From Mesorhizobium sp. GbtcB19 (lineage in GTDB: Bacteria; Pseudomonadota; Alphaproteobacteria; Rhizobiales; Rhizobiaceae), in the NCBI RefSeq assembly GCF_019091085.1, contig NZ_JAGXJY010000002.1:159683-223682 (forward strand): a stretch of 64,000 nucleotides of DNA, read 5' to 3'. Below the pieces are notes generated by a model. That model had not been told where the DNA came from. It saw only the letters and a list, made by a program, of their open reading frames with translations, and ran no database searches. Both the position numbers and the translations under genes were made by a program. Of the stretch, positions 39,238 through 47,483 are shown piece by piece (the stretch's first letter is position 1; every line of letters starts with the position of its first letter).

Positions 39238-40317
39238 TTAGCCTTTGCGGGCCGGGCCGGTCGACGCTCTGACGATCAGCTTGACGCCCATCGTCTCGCG
39301 CCGCACCGCGCCGTCATGGTCGAGGATCATGCGCGCCGCGCGGCGGCCGATCTCGGTGATCGGCTGGGCGATCGTGGTCAGCGGCGGCGTGCACAGCGCG
39401 CCGTCGGGCACACCGTCGAAGCCGACGATCGAGACATCGCCGGGAACGCTGAGCCCCCGCGCTTTCAGCCATTCGATGGCGATCAGCGCCATGCGGTCCG
39501 ACATCGCCAGGATGGCGGTCGGCTGTTCACCCTTGGCAAAGATCGCCTCTAGCCCGGCCCTGGTGCTTTTCTCCTCGTTCTCGGTCTCATAGACCGGGAT
39601 TTTCGCCGTATCGATGCCGAAGCGAGAGAGCTCCTCGAAATAGCCGGCGAGACGGTCGCGCGTTCCGGTGTAGAGCGCGCCGCGCACGATCTCCGGCGTG
39701 GCGAAGCCGGTGCGGTTGTCGGCAAAGGCCAGCGACAGCACCGCGAAGCGGCGATGGCCGAGGTCGGCCAGATGGCGCGCCGCAAGCCGCGCCCCGGCGA
39801 CATTGTCGACGCCGATGGCCGAGACCGTCTCGTCCTGGAAGCCGAGTTCCAGCGCCACGAAGGGCAGCCTGCGCTCGCGCGTCAGGTCGACAAGGCGCGA
39901 GCCGCCTTCGATGCAGAACAGGATGAAGCCGTCGACAAGCGCGCTCTGGATGTTCCAGGCAAGCTTTTCCTGGTTGGCGGCCGAGACCAGCGCGATGCCC
40001 GCGCCGGTGGCGTCGCAGGCTTCGGAAATGCCGGCCATCATCACGCGCGCGAAGGGATCGTCGAAGAAATAGGATAGGGGCTCGGTGGTGGCGACGCCGA
40101 TGGCGTTGACCTTGCCGGCGCGCAGCAGCCGGCCTTTCGGATCCGGACCGGCATAGCCCATCTGCTCCGCCACCGCCTTGACCCGCTCGCGCACTTCGGC
40201 GCGCACGATCTCGGGCCGGCTGAAAACATTCGAGGCCGTACCATGCGAGACGCCGGCCGCCTTGGCGATATCCGCCAGCCGGATGGGTCTTGCCTGGCCT
40301 TCGAGGAGTGATGCCAC
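39238..40317 (-). CDS. LacI-family transcriptional regulator
   Basis: A 359-residue repressor from GTG 40317 with an excellent GGAGG site. The N-terminal HTH is IRLADIAKAAGVSHGTASNVFSRPEIV, with the hinge helix after it; the C-terminal periplasmic-binding-like sensor includes GVATTEPLSYFFDDPFARVM and SIVGFDGVPDGALCTPPLTTI. Three 14-bp ATCGAT-centred palindromes lie upstream (40389, 40439, 40666), typical of LacI operators with a central CG. It is divergent from two tandem tiny genes that carry two of these sites, so it very probably regulates them and itself. Inducer unknown. Confidence 0.92.
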   Translation of the reverse strand: MASLLEGQARPIRLADIAKAAGVSHGTASNVFSRPEIVRAEVRERVKAVAEQMGYAGPDPKGRLLRAGKVNAIGVATTEPLSYFFDDPFARVMMAGISEACDATGAGIALVSAANQEKLAWNIQSALVDGFILFCIEGGSRLVDLTRERRLPFVALELGFQDETVSAIGVDNVAGARLAARHLADLGHRRFAVLSLAFADNRTGFATPEIVRGALYTGTRDRLAGYFEELSRFGIDTAKIPVYETENEEKSTRAGLEAIFAKGEQPTAILAMSDRMALIAIEWLKARGLSVPGDVSIVGFDGVPDGALCTPPLTTIAQPITEIGRRAARMILDHDGAVRRETMGVKLIVRASTGPARKG

Positions 40318-40388
40318 TGTCGTTCCTCCGAATCCGGTCACGCCACGACCATGACCGCTGAATTGCTGCCGGTCATCTAACATTTTTA

Positions 40389-40402
40389 TTGGATCGATTC
40401 AA
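40389..40402. promoter_or_regulatory. LacI-type operator 1
   Basis: TTGGATCGATTCAA, a near-perfect palindrome with a central CG. It is 72 bp upstream of the lacI-type GTG and directly upstream of the -35 box (40411) of the plus-strand promoter, so it can affect both directions. Confidence 0.72.
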
Positions 40403-40410
40403 ATTTCCGC

Positions 40411-40438
40411 TTGACTTAGAATGCATGGCGCTTATGCT
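40411..40438 (+). promoter_or_regulatory. Promoter for the tandem small genes
   Basis: -35 TTGACT (40411-40416), 16-bp spacer, -10 TATGCT (40433-40438). Operator 2 begins at 40439, immediately after the -10, over the expected start of transcription. Confidence 0.6.
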
Positions 40439-40452
40439 TTGAATCGATCCAA
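40439..40452. promoter_or_regulatory. LacI-type operator 2
   Basis: TTGAATCGATCCAA, the reverse complement of operator 1, with centres 50 bp apart. Overlaps the predicted transcription start, so binding should block the small genes. Confidence 0.72.
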
Positions 40453-40494
40453 GTTGCCGCTTCATGGTGAAGCGGCTTTCATCAGGAGGGTGCC

Positions 40495-40638
40495 ATGCAT
40501 CCGGTGAGCTATCTGTTCGAGGACATTTATCGAAACGATTGGGGCATCGCCTCGGTCACCGCCAGCGAGAAGCGCCGCGGCAGATTCAGTCCCTGGAAGC
40601 GCGAGCCGCGCTTCTTCGTGGAGCGCAAGCGCGGCTGA
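40495..40638 (+). CDS. Small basic protein, tandem paralogue 1
   Basis: A 47-residue ORF with AGGAGG 5 nt before ATG 40495. It begins MHPVSYLFEDIYRNDWGIA and ends in a basic tail (KREPRFFVERKRG). Its first 18 residues match the next gene's at about 12 positions, following MHP-x-x-x-LF-x-DIYRN-x-WGI. No signal peptide or membrane helix. No known family. The strong Shine-Dalgarno site, palindromic operators and conserved N-terminus in a duplicated copy make it a real gene. Confidence 0.82.
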   Translation: MHPVSYLFEDIYRNDWGIASVTASEKRRGRFSPWKREPRFFVERKRG

Positions 40639-40665
40639 CCTATAGCCATTTTTCGCATCGTTCGA

Positions 40666-40679
40666 TTGGATCGATTCAA
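40666..40679. promoter_or_regulatory. LacI-type operator 3
   Basis: TTGGATCGATTCAA, identical to operator 1, placed between the two small genes and 17 bp before the second gene's ATG. It may have been duplicated together with the gene. Confidence 0.72.
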
Positions 40680-40695
40680 TTAAGAGGAGGCTGTC

Positions 40696-40833
40696 ATGCA
40701 TCCGATTGGTCATCTGTTTCAGGATATCTATCGCAACTACTGGGGCATCACGCCCGGAACCGAGCAGCCTGAACGGCGCCGCGTCGGTGAGCTGCCCGCG
40801 CGCAAGCGTAAGCGGCGTGCTGGCCGAAAATAG
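40696..40833 (+). CDS. Small basic protein, tandem paralogue 2
   Basis: A 45-residue ORF from ATG 40696 with GAGGAGG a few bases upstream. It begins MHPIGHLFQDIYRNYWGITP and ends RKRKRRAGRK. N-terminal identity to paralogue 1 marks a tandem duplication; the C-terminal halves differ except for being strongly basic, suggesting that the first 18 residues are the functional part and the tail a charge-based (nucleic-acid or membrane) anchor. That reading is inference. Confidence 0.82.
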   Translation: MHPIGHLFQDIYRNYWGITPGTEQPERRRVGELPARKRKRRAGRK

Positions 40834-40835
40834 GT

Positions 40836-41210
40836 CTAGGGCCGACCTCGCCACAGCGCCGAGACGGCGATCGCCACCCAGCCGGCGATCAAAAGCGTGC
40901 CGCCGATCGGCGCCGACATCGGAAACAGCCGTGAGCCGAGAAAGTCGCGGGCCAGCAGATCGCCGCAAAACAGCAGCAAGCCGGCGAGCAGGACGAAGCT
41001 CGCGATCCTCAGGCAGCGGTTGCCGCCCGCCAGGCCGATGGCAAGGAACGCCGGCGCGTGCATCAGCAGGAAGTTGGCCGCCGTGCCGGTGAAGGCGCCA
41101 CCGCGGTGCGCGGCGGCAGCCGACAGTGCCACGCCTGCCGCGCCGACGAGCCCGCCAGCCAGCACGAGAAGTCGGCTGCCGCCGTTCGACGATTGCGTGG
41201 CGAGGCTCAT
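40836..41210 (-). CDS. DUF423 family membrane protein
   Basis: A 124-residue four-helix protein: LLVLAGGLVGAAGVALSAAAAHRGG, LMHAPAFLAIGLAGGN, FVLLAGLLLFCGDLLARDFLG and APIGGTLLIAGWVAIAVSAL match DUF423 (YgdD-like). Function of the family is unknown. Start ATG 41210 (MSLATQSSNG). The stop abuts the second small gene (2 bp apart, converging). Confidence 0.85.
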   Translation of the reverse strand: MSLATQSSNGGSRLLVLAGGLVGAAGVALSAAAAHRGGAFTGTAANFLLMHAPAFLAIGLAGGNRCLRIASFVLLAGLLLFCGDLLARDFLGSRLFPMSAPIGGTLLIAGWVAIAVSALWRGRP

Positions 41211-41245
41211 GCGGAATGCTCCGTGCTTTGGTTTGACCGACGATC

Positions 41246-42505
41246 CTACCGGGATTCGCCAGCCTCGATCAGCATATGCCGCGACCGGCGCGACTGGACA
41301 ATCCAGTTGTATGCCGCACCCAGCGCCATCAGCGCCGACGTGCCCAGAAACACCGAGCGCATGCCGAAATGCCCGCCGAAGAAGCCGCCGGACAGCGGCC
41401 CCGCGACCTGACCGACATATTGCGCCGAGATAGCCAGTCCAAGCACATTGCCGCCAATGCCGTCGGGGATGTTGTGGCGGATGACGCTGGTGATGCAGGG
41501 CAACAGGCCGCCCAGCGCCAGGCCCATCAGGAAACGCAGCCCGATCAACTGCCAGCCGTCGGTGACGAAAGCTTGTGGAACAAGCAGCAGCGCCGAGACG
41601 GCAAGCGCTCCGACCACGACGTTCCAATGGCCGACGCGGTCGGCGAGCTTTCCCAGCCAGGATGACGACAGGATGGTGCCGAGCGCCGCCGCCGACATGA
41701 CGACGCCGGCGACCATGGTCACCTTGCTCTGGTCTTCGATGAGCTGCTGCACATAGACGGTGATGATCGGCTCGATCGACATGGTGGCGAAGGCGAGCAG
41801 CATGCCGGTGGTCAACATGGCGACGACCGGCCGTTTGTCCGGGATCTGCGACCAGCCGCTTTTCGGCTTCGCCGCCGAGGCGGGCTTGGGCGCCGGCGGG
41901 TTCTCCTTGATCAGGAATGTCGTCGCCAGGAACGCCAGGAAGATGACGGCGCCGGAAAGCAGGAAGGTCGCGCGGATGCCGATCAGCGGCGGCAGCAGCC
42001 CGCCGAGCAGCGGTCCGACCAGCGAGCCCGCCGTGATGCCCGCCGCCAGCACCCCCAGCGCCCAGCCCGAGCGCTCCTTGGGCGTCTGCATCGCCACCAG
42101 GATCGTGGATCCCGACGAATAGCCACCGGCAAAGCCGATCAGCAGCCTCAGCAGCACCAGTTGCCAGACGCTTTGGACCATGCCGGTCAGCGACATGCAG
42201 ATCGCCATGCCGAACGAGGCGCGCACAAGCATCAGCTTGCGGCCGTAACGGTCGCCCAGCCGTCCCCACAGGGGCGCCACCAGCGCCGCGGCGAAGAAGG
42301 TCGCGCCATAGGCGATGCCCGACCACTGCACGATCGCCGCATGGCCCTCGGCGCCGAGCTGCTCGACGTAAAGCGGTAGGAACGGCAGCAGCAGCGTCAT
42401 AGCGATGAGCGTGCTGAACGAGCCGGCGAAGCAGACGGCGAGGTTGCGTCGCCAATGGATGTTGAAGCCGCTCTGTTCGGATTCGTTCGGCGTCATGTCG
42501 CGCAT
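41246..42505 (-). CDS. MFS multidrug-type transporter
   Basis: A ~419-residue major facilitator with 12 helices. Motif A GRLGDRYGRKLMLVRA and the helix-5 motif GVLAAGITAGSLVGPLLGGLLPP place it with multidrug H+ antiporters. Starts at 42505 (MRDMTPNES) or 42496; the frame is open further upstream but crosses the divergent GntR gene. The shared 55-bp gap holds direct repeats that probably bind that regulator. Confidence 0.87.
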   Translation of the reverse strand: MRDMTPNESEQSGFNIHWRRNLAVCFAGSFSTLIAMTLLLPFLPLYVEQLGAEGHAAIVQWSGIAYGATFFAAALVAPLWGRLGDRYGRKLMLVRASFGMAICMSLTGMVQSVWQLVLLRLLIGFAGGYSSGSTILVAMQTPKERSGWALGVLAAGITAGSLVGPLLGGLLPPLIGIRATFLLSGAVIFLAFLATTFLIKENPPAPKPASAAKPKSGWSQIPDKRPVVAMLTTGMLLAFATMSIEPIITVYVQQLIEDQSKVTMVAGVVMSAAALGTILSSSWLGKLADRVGHWNVVVGALAVSALLLVPQAFVTDGWQLIGLRFLMGLALGGLLPCITSVIRHNIPDGIGGNVLGLAISAQYVGQVAGPLSGGFFGGHFGMRSVFLGTSALMALGAAYNWIVQSRRSRHMLIEAGESR

Positions 42506-42525
42506 GCCAATGCTGGGGTTGTTAC

Positions 42526-42547
42526 GGATACCAACTTGGGATACCAA
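42526..42547. promoter_or_regulatory. Direct repeats in the MFS/GntR divergent control region
   Basis: GGATACCAA occurs at 42526-42534 and again at 42539-42547 (13-bp period), followed by the related GGTATTC. GntR regulators often bind TGGTAT-type half-sites. Placement between the MFS and GntR starts suggests control of both; binding is inferred. Confidence 0.5.
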
Positions 42548-42560
42548 GCCGGTATTCGTC

Positions 42561-43277
42561 ATGGACCTGACACCAGCCGCTGTCAATGCGGCTCTGAAGA
42601 GCGGAACGACAATGTCGCAGATGCAAAATGTCGAAAGGCAGCTTCGCGAGATGATCCTTGGGCTGGAGATCGGCCCTGGCGAGCGGCTGACCGAGCGCTG
42701 GATCGAGAGCCGTTTCGGCGCCTCGCGCACGCCGGTGCGGGCGGCGCTGCTGCGCCTGGAGACGGAAGGGCTGATCGGCCGCGACGGCCGCGGCTGGACG
42801 GTGGCGCCGATCAATCTTGCCGAGCTTGGGCAGATCGCCGTCTACCGCGAGGCGGTGGAGGTCGCGGCGGTCCGCCTGACGGCCGCGCTCGAGGATCGCG
42901 GCGGGATCGACGTGATCGCGGCGATGCTCGATTCTTGCGACGCGGAGACGCCGCGCGAGGAATGGCACCGCGTCGGCATGGATTTCCACATCGAACTGGC
43001 GAGGCTTTCCGGCAATGAGTTCCTGCTCAGGGCGGTTCGCGATGCGATGACCAGGTTGTCGCGGGCGCGCTGGCTGGAAGTGCGCGATGAAAAGGCGCTC
43101 GGCCGCGCCTGGGCCGAACATCATGCCATCCTCGCCGCCGTCAGGGCCGGCGATGCAGACGAATCGGCGCGCCTGCTTTCCGCCCACATCGCCGGCAGCC
43201 GCGATCGGCTGGTCAATTCACTCCACGACGACCGGCGCGGCTTGCGCGCCAGAGGTTTCGCTGTCGTCGCAGCGTAA
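42561..43277 (+). CDS. GntR-family (FadR subgroup) transcriptional regulator
   Basis: From ATG 42561 about 238 residues. The winged helix VERQLREMILGLEIGPGERLTERWIESRFGASRTPVRAALLRLETEGLI is a GntR HTH; the C-terminal all-helical FCD domain has FHIELARLSGNEFLL and AEHHAILAAVRAGD with metal-binding His residues. It diverges from the MFS transporter and is likely its regulator. An ATG at 42612 is an alternative start. Confidence 0.9.
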   Translation: MDLTPAAVNAALKSGTTMSQMQNVERQLREMILGLEIGPGERLTERWIESRFGASRTPVRAALLRLETEGLIGRDGRGWTVAPINLAELGQIAVYREAVEVAAVRLTAALEDRGGIDVIAAMLDSCDAETPREEWHRVGMDFHIELARLSGNEFLLRAVRDAMTRLSRARWLEVRDEKALGRAWAEHHAILAAVRAGDADESARLLSAHIAGSRDRLVNSLHDDRRGLRARGFAVVAA

Positions 43278-43394
43278 GTTGTCGTGTGTCCAACCGCATT
43301 AGCAGGCTTGCAACATGGCCGGGAGAATGCTGTAGGAGACGAGGGGGGGATGAAGGCCGACTACCATTGATCATCTTGCTGAACACGCGGACGC

Positions 43395-44366
43395 ATGGCC
43401 ACGATCTCACGAACCGCCGCAAAGCTGTTCTACTACGCGCGGAATTTCGCGCGTGACCGCGCACCGCAGTCCCTGTTCCGCGACCGCCTGGCCGGCCGGC
43501 TCGAACAGGCCAGGCTCTCGGGCAAGACGGTTCGCGAGCGACTGAACTACTACAACAAGCTGGAACACCCGTTCGTGCCCAGTCCGGACGCCATCGCCGT
43601 CGGCAAGCTGCCGACCTCTTCCAGCATGTATTATTACGATCTCAAGGAATTCGCCCGCTACTTCGATCCCGGCCTGCTGATCGATTTCGAATTCGGCGAC
43701 GTCGTCGGCATCCCGGAAGTCCCGAGGATCGTCAAGGACCGGCCCATCGGCGACGACAACGCCAATGGCGTGCTGATGAAGCTGAACAAGTTCCGCCACT
43801 TCTACATGCCGCCCGACAGCCTGCCGTTCGCCGCCAAGCGCCCGATGGTGGTCTGGCGCGGCCACCTCAACAATCCTATCCGCACCCGCTTCGTGGAAAA
43901 GGCAGCCGACCTGGCGATCTGCGATGCGGGTTCCCATAGGACCGATGCGCCGGACGGCTATCGCAAGCCGTTCCTGAACATCGAGGAGCAGCGGCGCTAT
44001 CGCTACATCGTCTCGCTGGAAGGCAATGACGTCGCGACGAACCTCAAATGGATCATGAGCTCCAATTCGCTCTGCCTGATGCCGGAGCCGACCTATGAAA
44101 CCTGGTTTGCCGAGGCCCAGGTCGAGCCCAATGTCCACTACGTGCCGCTCGATCAGGATTTCTCGGACCTTGCCGACAAGGTGGCTTATTTCGAAAGGCA
44201 TCCCGCCGAAGCGGCACGGATAACCGCCGCCGCCAACGCCTATTGCCGCAAATTCGGCAATGAACAGGACGAGCAGGCGATCTCGCTGCTCGTCCTCTAT
44301 AAATATTTCGTGCTGAGCGGGCAGATAAAGCCCGATGCCGAAGTCTGGCGCTTTATCGCCGGCTAG
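43395..44366 (+). CDS. Family-90 glycosyltransferase (LpsA/CAP10-like)
   Basis: A 323-residue protein of the glycosyltransferase-90 group: PMVVWRGHLNNPIRTRF, KPFLNIEEQRRYRYIVSLEGNDVATNLKWIMSSNSLCLMPEPTYETW is the diagnostic stretch, found in rhizobial LpsA and fungal CAP10 proteins. It probably transfers a sugar during lipopolysaccharide core assembly at the cytoplasmic membrane face. Start ATG 43395 (MATISRTAAK). It stands alone, with no other polysaccharide genes near. Confidence 0.86.
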   Translation: MATISRTAAKLFYYARNFARDRAPQSLFRDRLAGRLEQARLSGKTVRERLNYYNKLEHPFVPSPDAIAVGKLPTSSSMYYYDLKEFARYFDPGLLIDFEFGDVVGIPEVPRIVKDRPIGDDNANGVLMKLNKFRHFYMPPDSLPFAAKRPMVVWRGHLNNPIRTRFVEKAADLAICDAGSHRTDAPDGYRKPFLNIEEQRRYRYIVSLEGNDVATNLKWIMSSNSLCLMPEPTYETWFAEAQVEPNVHYVPLDQDFSDLADKVAYFERHPAEAARITAAANAYCRKFGNEQDEQAISLLVLYKYFVLSGQIKPDAEVWRFIAG

Positions 44367-44379
44367 GTCCCGCAGCGTT

Positions 44380-45423
44380 CTAAGCGTGGGAGCGGTCGAG
44401 CACTTTATCGGCCGGCCCGAAACGGTCCCTGGCGGTGAACTGCTGGTGCCAGTAGGGGTAGAGCACCGGCGGCCGGCTGACCGCGTCGAGGCGCAGCCGT
44501 TCTTCCTCGCTCAGCGAAAGGCTGGCCGCGGCGAGGTTGTCCTTGAGCTGCGCCTCGTTGCGGGCGCCGATCACCAGCGAGCTCACAGCCGGACGGCCGA
44601 GCAGCCAGGCGAGCGCCACCTGGGCGCCCGAGACGCCGCGCGCCTTGCCGATATCGGTGAGCGCGTCGACGATGCGCCACAGGCGGTCCTCGTCGCGGAT
44701 CGGCGGTTCCTTCCAACCGCCGAGCTGGCGCGCGGTCGGGCTGTCGCGATGATATTTGCCGGAGAGCAGGCCGCCCGCCAGCGGGCTCCAGACCAGCACG
44801 CCGAGACCCTGGTCGACCGAGATCGGCAGCAATTCGTACTCTGCCTCGCGCGCTTCCAGCGTGTAGTGAATCTGCTGGGTGACGAAACGGGCCTGGTGGC
44901 GGCTGTCGCTGACGGCCAGAGCCTTCATCACCTGCCAGCCGGACCAGTTGGAGCAGCCGATGTAACGGATCTTGCCCTGATTGACCAAGGTGTCGAGCGC
45001 CGCGATCGTCTCTTCGACCGGGGTCAGTCCGTCCCACTGGTGGACGAAATAGACGTCGATGACATCGGTCTTAAGTCGCTTCAGGCTCTTTTCGCATTCG
45101 CGGATCAGATGGTGGCGCGACAGGCCTTCGTCATTTGGGCCGCTGCCGATGCGCATGCGCGCTTTCGAGGCGATCAGCACATCGTTCTTGCGCTTGCCGC
45201 CAAGCGCCTCGCCGATGATCTCCTCCGACAGGCCGTTGGAGTAGACATTGGCGGTGTCGATGAGATTGATGCCGGCATCGATGCAGGTGTCGATGATGCG
45301 CTTGGCTTCCGCAAGATCGGAATTGCCGACGGCGGCGAACGGACCGGTGCCGCCGAAGGTCATGGTGCCAAGCGTCAGCGTCGAAACCTTGAGGCCGGAA
45401 CGGCCAAGGGTGCGGTATTCCAT
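44380..45423 (-). CDS. Aldo/keto reductase
   Basis: A 347-residue (alpha/beta)8 NADPH-dependent reductase. The tetrad is visible: Asp and Tyr in NLIDTANVYSNGLSEEI, Lys in VLIASKARM, His in VIDVYFVHQWD. QVALAWLLGRPAVSSLVIGARNEAQLKDNL binds the cofactor. Start ATG 45423 (MEYRTLGRSGLKVS). Related to YajO/general stress type; physiological aldehyde substrate unknown. Confidence 0.92.
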   Translation of the reverse strand: MEYRTLGRSGLKVSTLTLGTMTFGGTGPFAAVGNSDLAEAKRIIDTCIDAGINLIDTANVYSNGLSEEIIGEALGGKRKNDVLIASKARMRIGSGPNDEGLSRHHLIRECEKSLKRLKTDVIDVYFVHQWDGLTPVEETIAALDTLVNQGKIRYIGCSNWSGWQVMKALAVSDSRHQARFVTQQIHYTLEAREAEYELLPISVDQGLGVLVWSPLAGGLLSGKYHRDSPTARQLGGWKEPPIRDEDRLWRIVDALTDIGKARGVSGAQVALAWLLGRPAVSSLVIGARNEAQLKDNLAAASLSLSEEERLRLDAVSRPPVLYPYWHQQFTARDRFGPADKVLDRSHA

Positions 45424-45674
45424 GTCAGATCCTCGCAATTTTTGTTTGAAGTGGCGCCGGCAAAAGGGCGAGGGGATTTGTAGGACAAATCGGACGGCCT
45501 GTCGCCCCGCTATCGATACGCGTCGATCACATATCGGCTGGTCCAGCATCGTAGAGCGGCGCTTGCAATAAAACCGTCATTGCGCGTCTGTATCTCAGTC
45601 GGCTTACGGAGTTGCGTTTGCGGTGCCGCCGGAACGCATCCGAGGCAAGGTGGCTGGCAGGCAGGAGCTGCGCG

Positions 45675-46595
45675 ATGAACGAACTCAAAACAAATTCCGG
45701 GGCGAAGGACTGGCTCGAAGCCGAACTCGAGGACACGCTCGACGAAGATTATGAGCTGGAGCTTTCCGAGCCGGCGCTCTCGCTCGAGATCGCCAAGATC
45801 TACAAGAAGTCGCATCCGCCATCCATCGAGCGGATGACCTATTTCCGCGAGCTGCTCAGGCTGCAGTCCGAGTTGATCAAGCTGCAATCCTGGGTCGCCT
45901 ACCACAAGAAGAAGCTGGTGGTGATCTTCGAGGGCCGCGATTCCGCCGGCAAGGGTGGCGTCATCAAGCGCATCACCCAGCGGCTCAACCCGCGCATCGC
46001 CCGTGTCGTGGCGCTGCCGGCGCCGACCGAGCGCGAGAAGTCGCAATGGTATTTCCAGCGCTACGTGCCGCATCTCCCGGCCGGCGGCGAGATCGTGCTG
46101 TTCGACCGCTCCTGGTACAACCGCTCCGGCGTCGAGCGCGTGATGGGCTTCGCCGGACAGGATCAGGTCGAGGAATTCTTCCACGACGTGCCCGAATTCG
46201 AGCGCATGCTGGTCCGTTCCGGCATCACGCTGGTCAAATACTGGTTCTCGATCACCGACGAGGAACAGCAGATGCGCTTCCTGATGCGCATCCACGATCC
46301 GATGAAGCAGTGGAAGCTGTCGCCGATGGACCTGCAGTCGCGCGTGCGCTGGGAACAGTACACCAAGGCCAAGGAAGAGACTTTCGCCCGCACCAACATT
46401 CCGGAAGCGCCTTGGTTCATCGTCGAGGGCAACGACAAGAAGCGGGCGCGGCTGAACTGCATGGATCATCTCCTGCAGCAATTGCCCTATGAGGAAGTGC
46501 CGCACGAAGAAATCTCGCTGCCCGAGCGCGTCTTCAACCCGCAATACGAGCGCCAGGTGCTGCCGCGCGAGCTATATGTGCCGGAGAAGTATTGA
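45675..46595 (+). CDS. ppk2: Polyphosphate kinase 2
   Basis: A 306-residue PPK2-family kinase that phosphorylates nucleoside di- or monophosphates using polyphosphate. Walker A is VVIFEGRDSAGKGGVIKR, Walker B is VLFDRSWYNRSGVERVMG, and the lid contains IPEAPWFIVEGNDKKRAR. It has a single PPK2 domain. Start ATG 45675 follows AGGAG. GDP versus ADP preference (class I versus II/III) cannot be set by eye. Confidence 0.92.
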   Translation: MNELKTNSGAKDWLEAELEDTLDEDYELELSEPALSLEIAKIYKKSHPPSIERMTYFRELLRLQSELIKLQSWVAYHKKKLVVIFEGRDSAGKGGVIKRITQRLNPRIARVVALPAPTEREKSQWYFQRYVPHLPAGGEIVLFDRSWYNRSGVERVMGFAGQDQVEEFFHDVPEFERMLVRSGITLVKYWFSITDEEQQMRFLMRIHDPMKQWKLSPMDLQSRVRWEQYTKAKEETFARTNIPEAPWFIVEGNDKKRARLNCMDHLLQQLPYEEVPHEEISLPERVFNPQYERQVLPRELYVPEKY

Positions 46596-46606
46596 GGCGG
46601 TGACTC

Positions 46607-46754
46607 CCCTTCTCCCCTTGTGGGAGAAGGTGGATCGGCGCTTTAGCGCCGAGACGGATGAGGGGTGCTCCAGCGGAGTGAGGCGTTGGTGTTCCCTGGA
46701 ACACCCCTCATCCGTCGCCTTCGGCGACACCTTCTCCCACAGGGGGAGAAGGAG
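46607..46754. repeat. RIME-like palindromic intergenic element (~148 bp)
   Basis: Almost identical to the copy at 16191-16338 and in the same orientation: CTTCTCCCCTTGTGGGAGAA, the mini-hairpin CGGCGCTTTAGCGCCG, GGATGAGGGGTGCTCC, GTCGCCTTCGGCGAC, ending CTCCCACAGGGGGAGAAGG. One stem (CGATAGCG versus CTTTAGCG) varies only in its loop. It lies between converging genes. Confidence 0.85.
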
Positions 46755-46763
46755 GAGCCCTGC

Positions 46764-47408
46764 CTACGCCCGTCCAACCATCACATGCGTGGCATCGGCC
46801 GTCGCCACCTGGCCGGTGCAGCGATAGCCCAGCTTCAGCATGTCCAGCCCCGCAAACAGATGCTCTCCTGAGCCGAGCAGAAGAGGCGAGACCGCCAGGT
46901 GCATCTCGTCGATCAGCTTCTCCTCGAGATACTGCCGCACGGTCGAGGCGCCGCCGCCGACGCGCACATCCTTGCCGCCCGCCGCCGCCTTCGCCTGTTC
47001 GAGCGCCGAATGGATGCCGTCGGTGACGAAGTAGAAGGTCGTGCCGCCTTCCATCTCGATCGGCGCGCGCTTGTGATGCGTCAAAATAAAGGTCGGCACG
47101 TGATAGGGCGGGTTGGGGCCCCACCAGCCTTTCCAGTTGTCGTCCGGCCATTCGCCGCGGCTCGGCGCGAACATGTTGCGGCCGAGGATCCAGGCGCCGA
47201 CATTCTCGAAGCTGCGCACGGCAAACTCGTCATCGGTATCCGTCGTCCCGCCTTCCTTGCCGATCATCTGTTGGAACGAGCGGGTTTTGATCATCCATTT
47301 GTGCAGGTTTTCGCCGCCCACGCCGAGCGGGTTGGCGAGGCTCTGGTCGGGGCCGGCGCCGTAGCCATCGAGCGAGATCGTAAAACAATTGACACGGAGC
47401 TTGGACAC
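46764..47408 (-). CDS. Dihydrofolate-reductase-like (RibD C-terminal domain) protein
   Basis: A 214-residue protein with the RibD_C/DHFR-like fold: RVNCFTISLDGYGAGP, ENVGAWILGRNMF, PTFILTHHKRAP, GGGASTVRQYLEEKLIDEMHLAVSPLLLGSGEHLF. Such proteins are NADPH-binding reductases of unknown substrate. GTG 47408 has a GGAGG site 8 nt upstream. Two palindromic TTGCAA-type sites precede it (47427-47476). Confidence 0.87.
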   Translation of the reverse strand: MSKLRVNCFTISLDGYGAGPDQSLANPLGVGGENLHKWMIKTRSFQQMIGKEGGTTDTDDEFAVRSFENVGAWILGRNMFAPSRGEWPDDNWKGWWGPNPPYHVPTFILTHHKRAPIEMEGGTTFYFVTDGIHSALEQAKAAAGGKDVRVGGGASTVRQYLEEKLIDEMHLAVSPLLLGSGEHLFAGLDMLKLGYRCTGQVATADATHVMVGRA

Positions 47409-47426
47409 GGATTTCCTCCTAACCGG

Positions 47427-47476
47427 TTGCAAATTGCAAGTGGTTATGGAGTAGCTAAACCGATTGCATATTGCAA
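47427..47476. promoter_or_regulatory. Two TTGCA-palindrome operator sites
   Basis: TTGCAAATTGCAA at 47427-47439 and TTGCATATTGCAA at 47464-47476 are 13-bp palindromes, starts 37 bp apart, each in a similar context (ACCG-GTTGC and ACCG-ATTGC). They lie directly before the reductase-like gene starting at 47408 and after the VWA gene. No regulator is adjacent; the sites resemble those of ArsR/MarR/PadR-type regulators. Confidence 0.6.
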
Positions 47477-47483
47477 ACGGTAT

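Noticed and set aside
40462..40968. Minus-strand ORF with internal repeats
   Set aside because: The repeat is only the antisense view of the tandem duplicated small genes.
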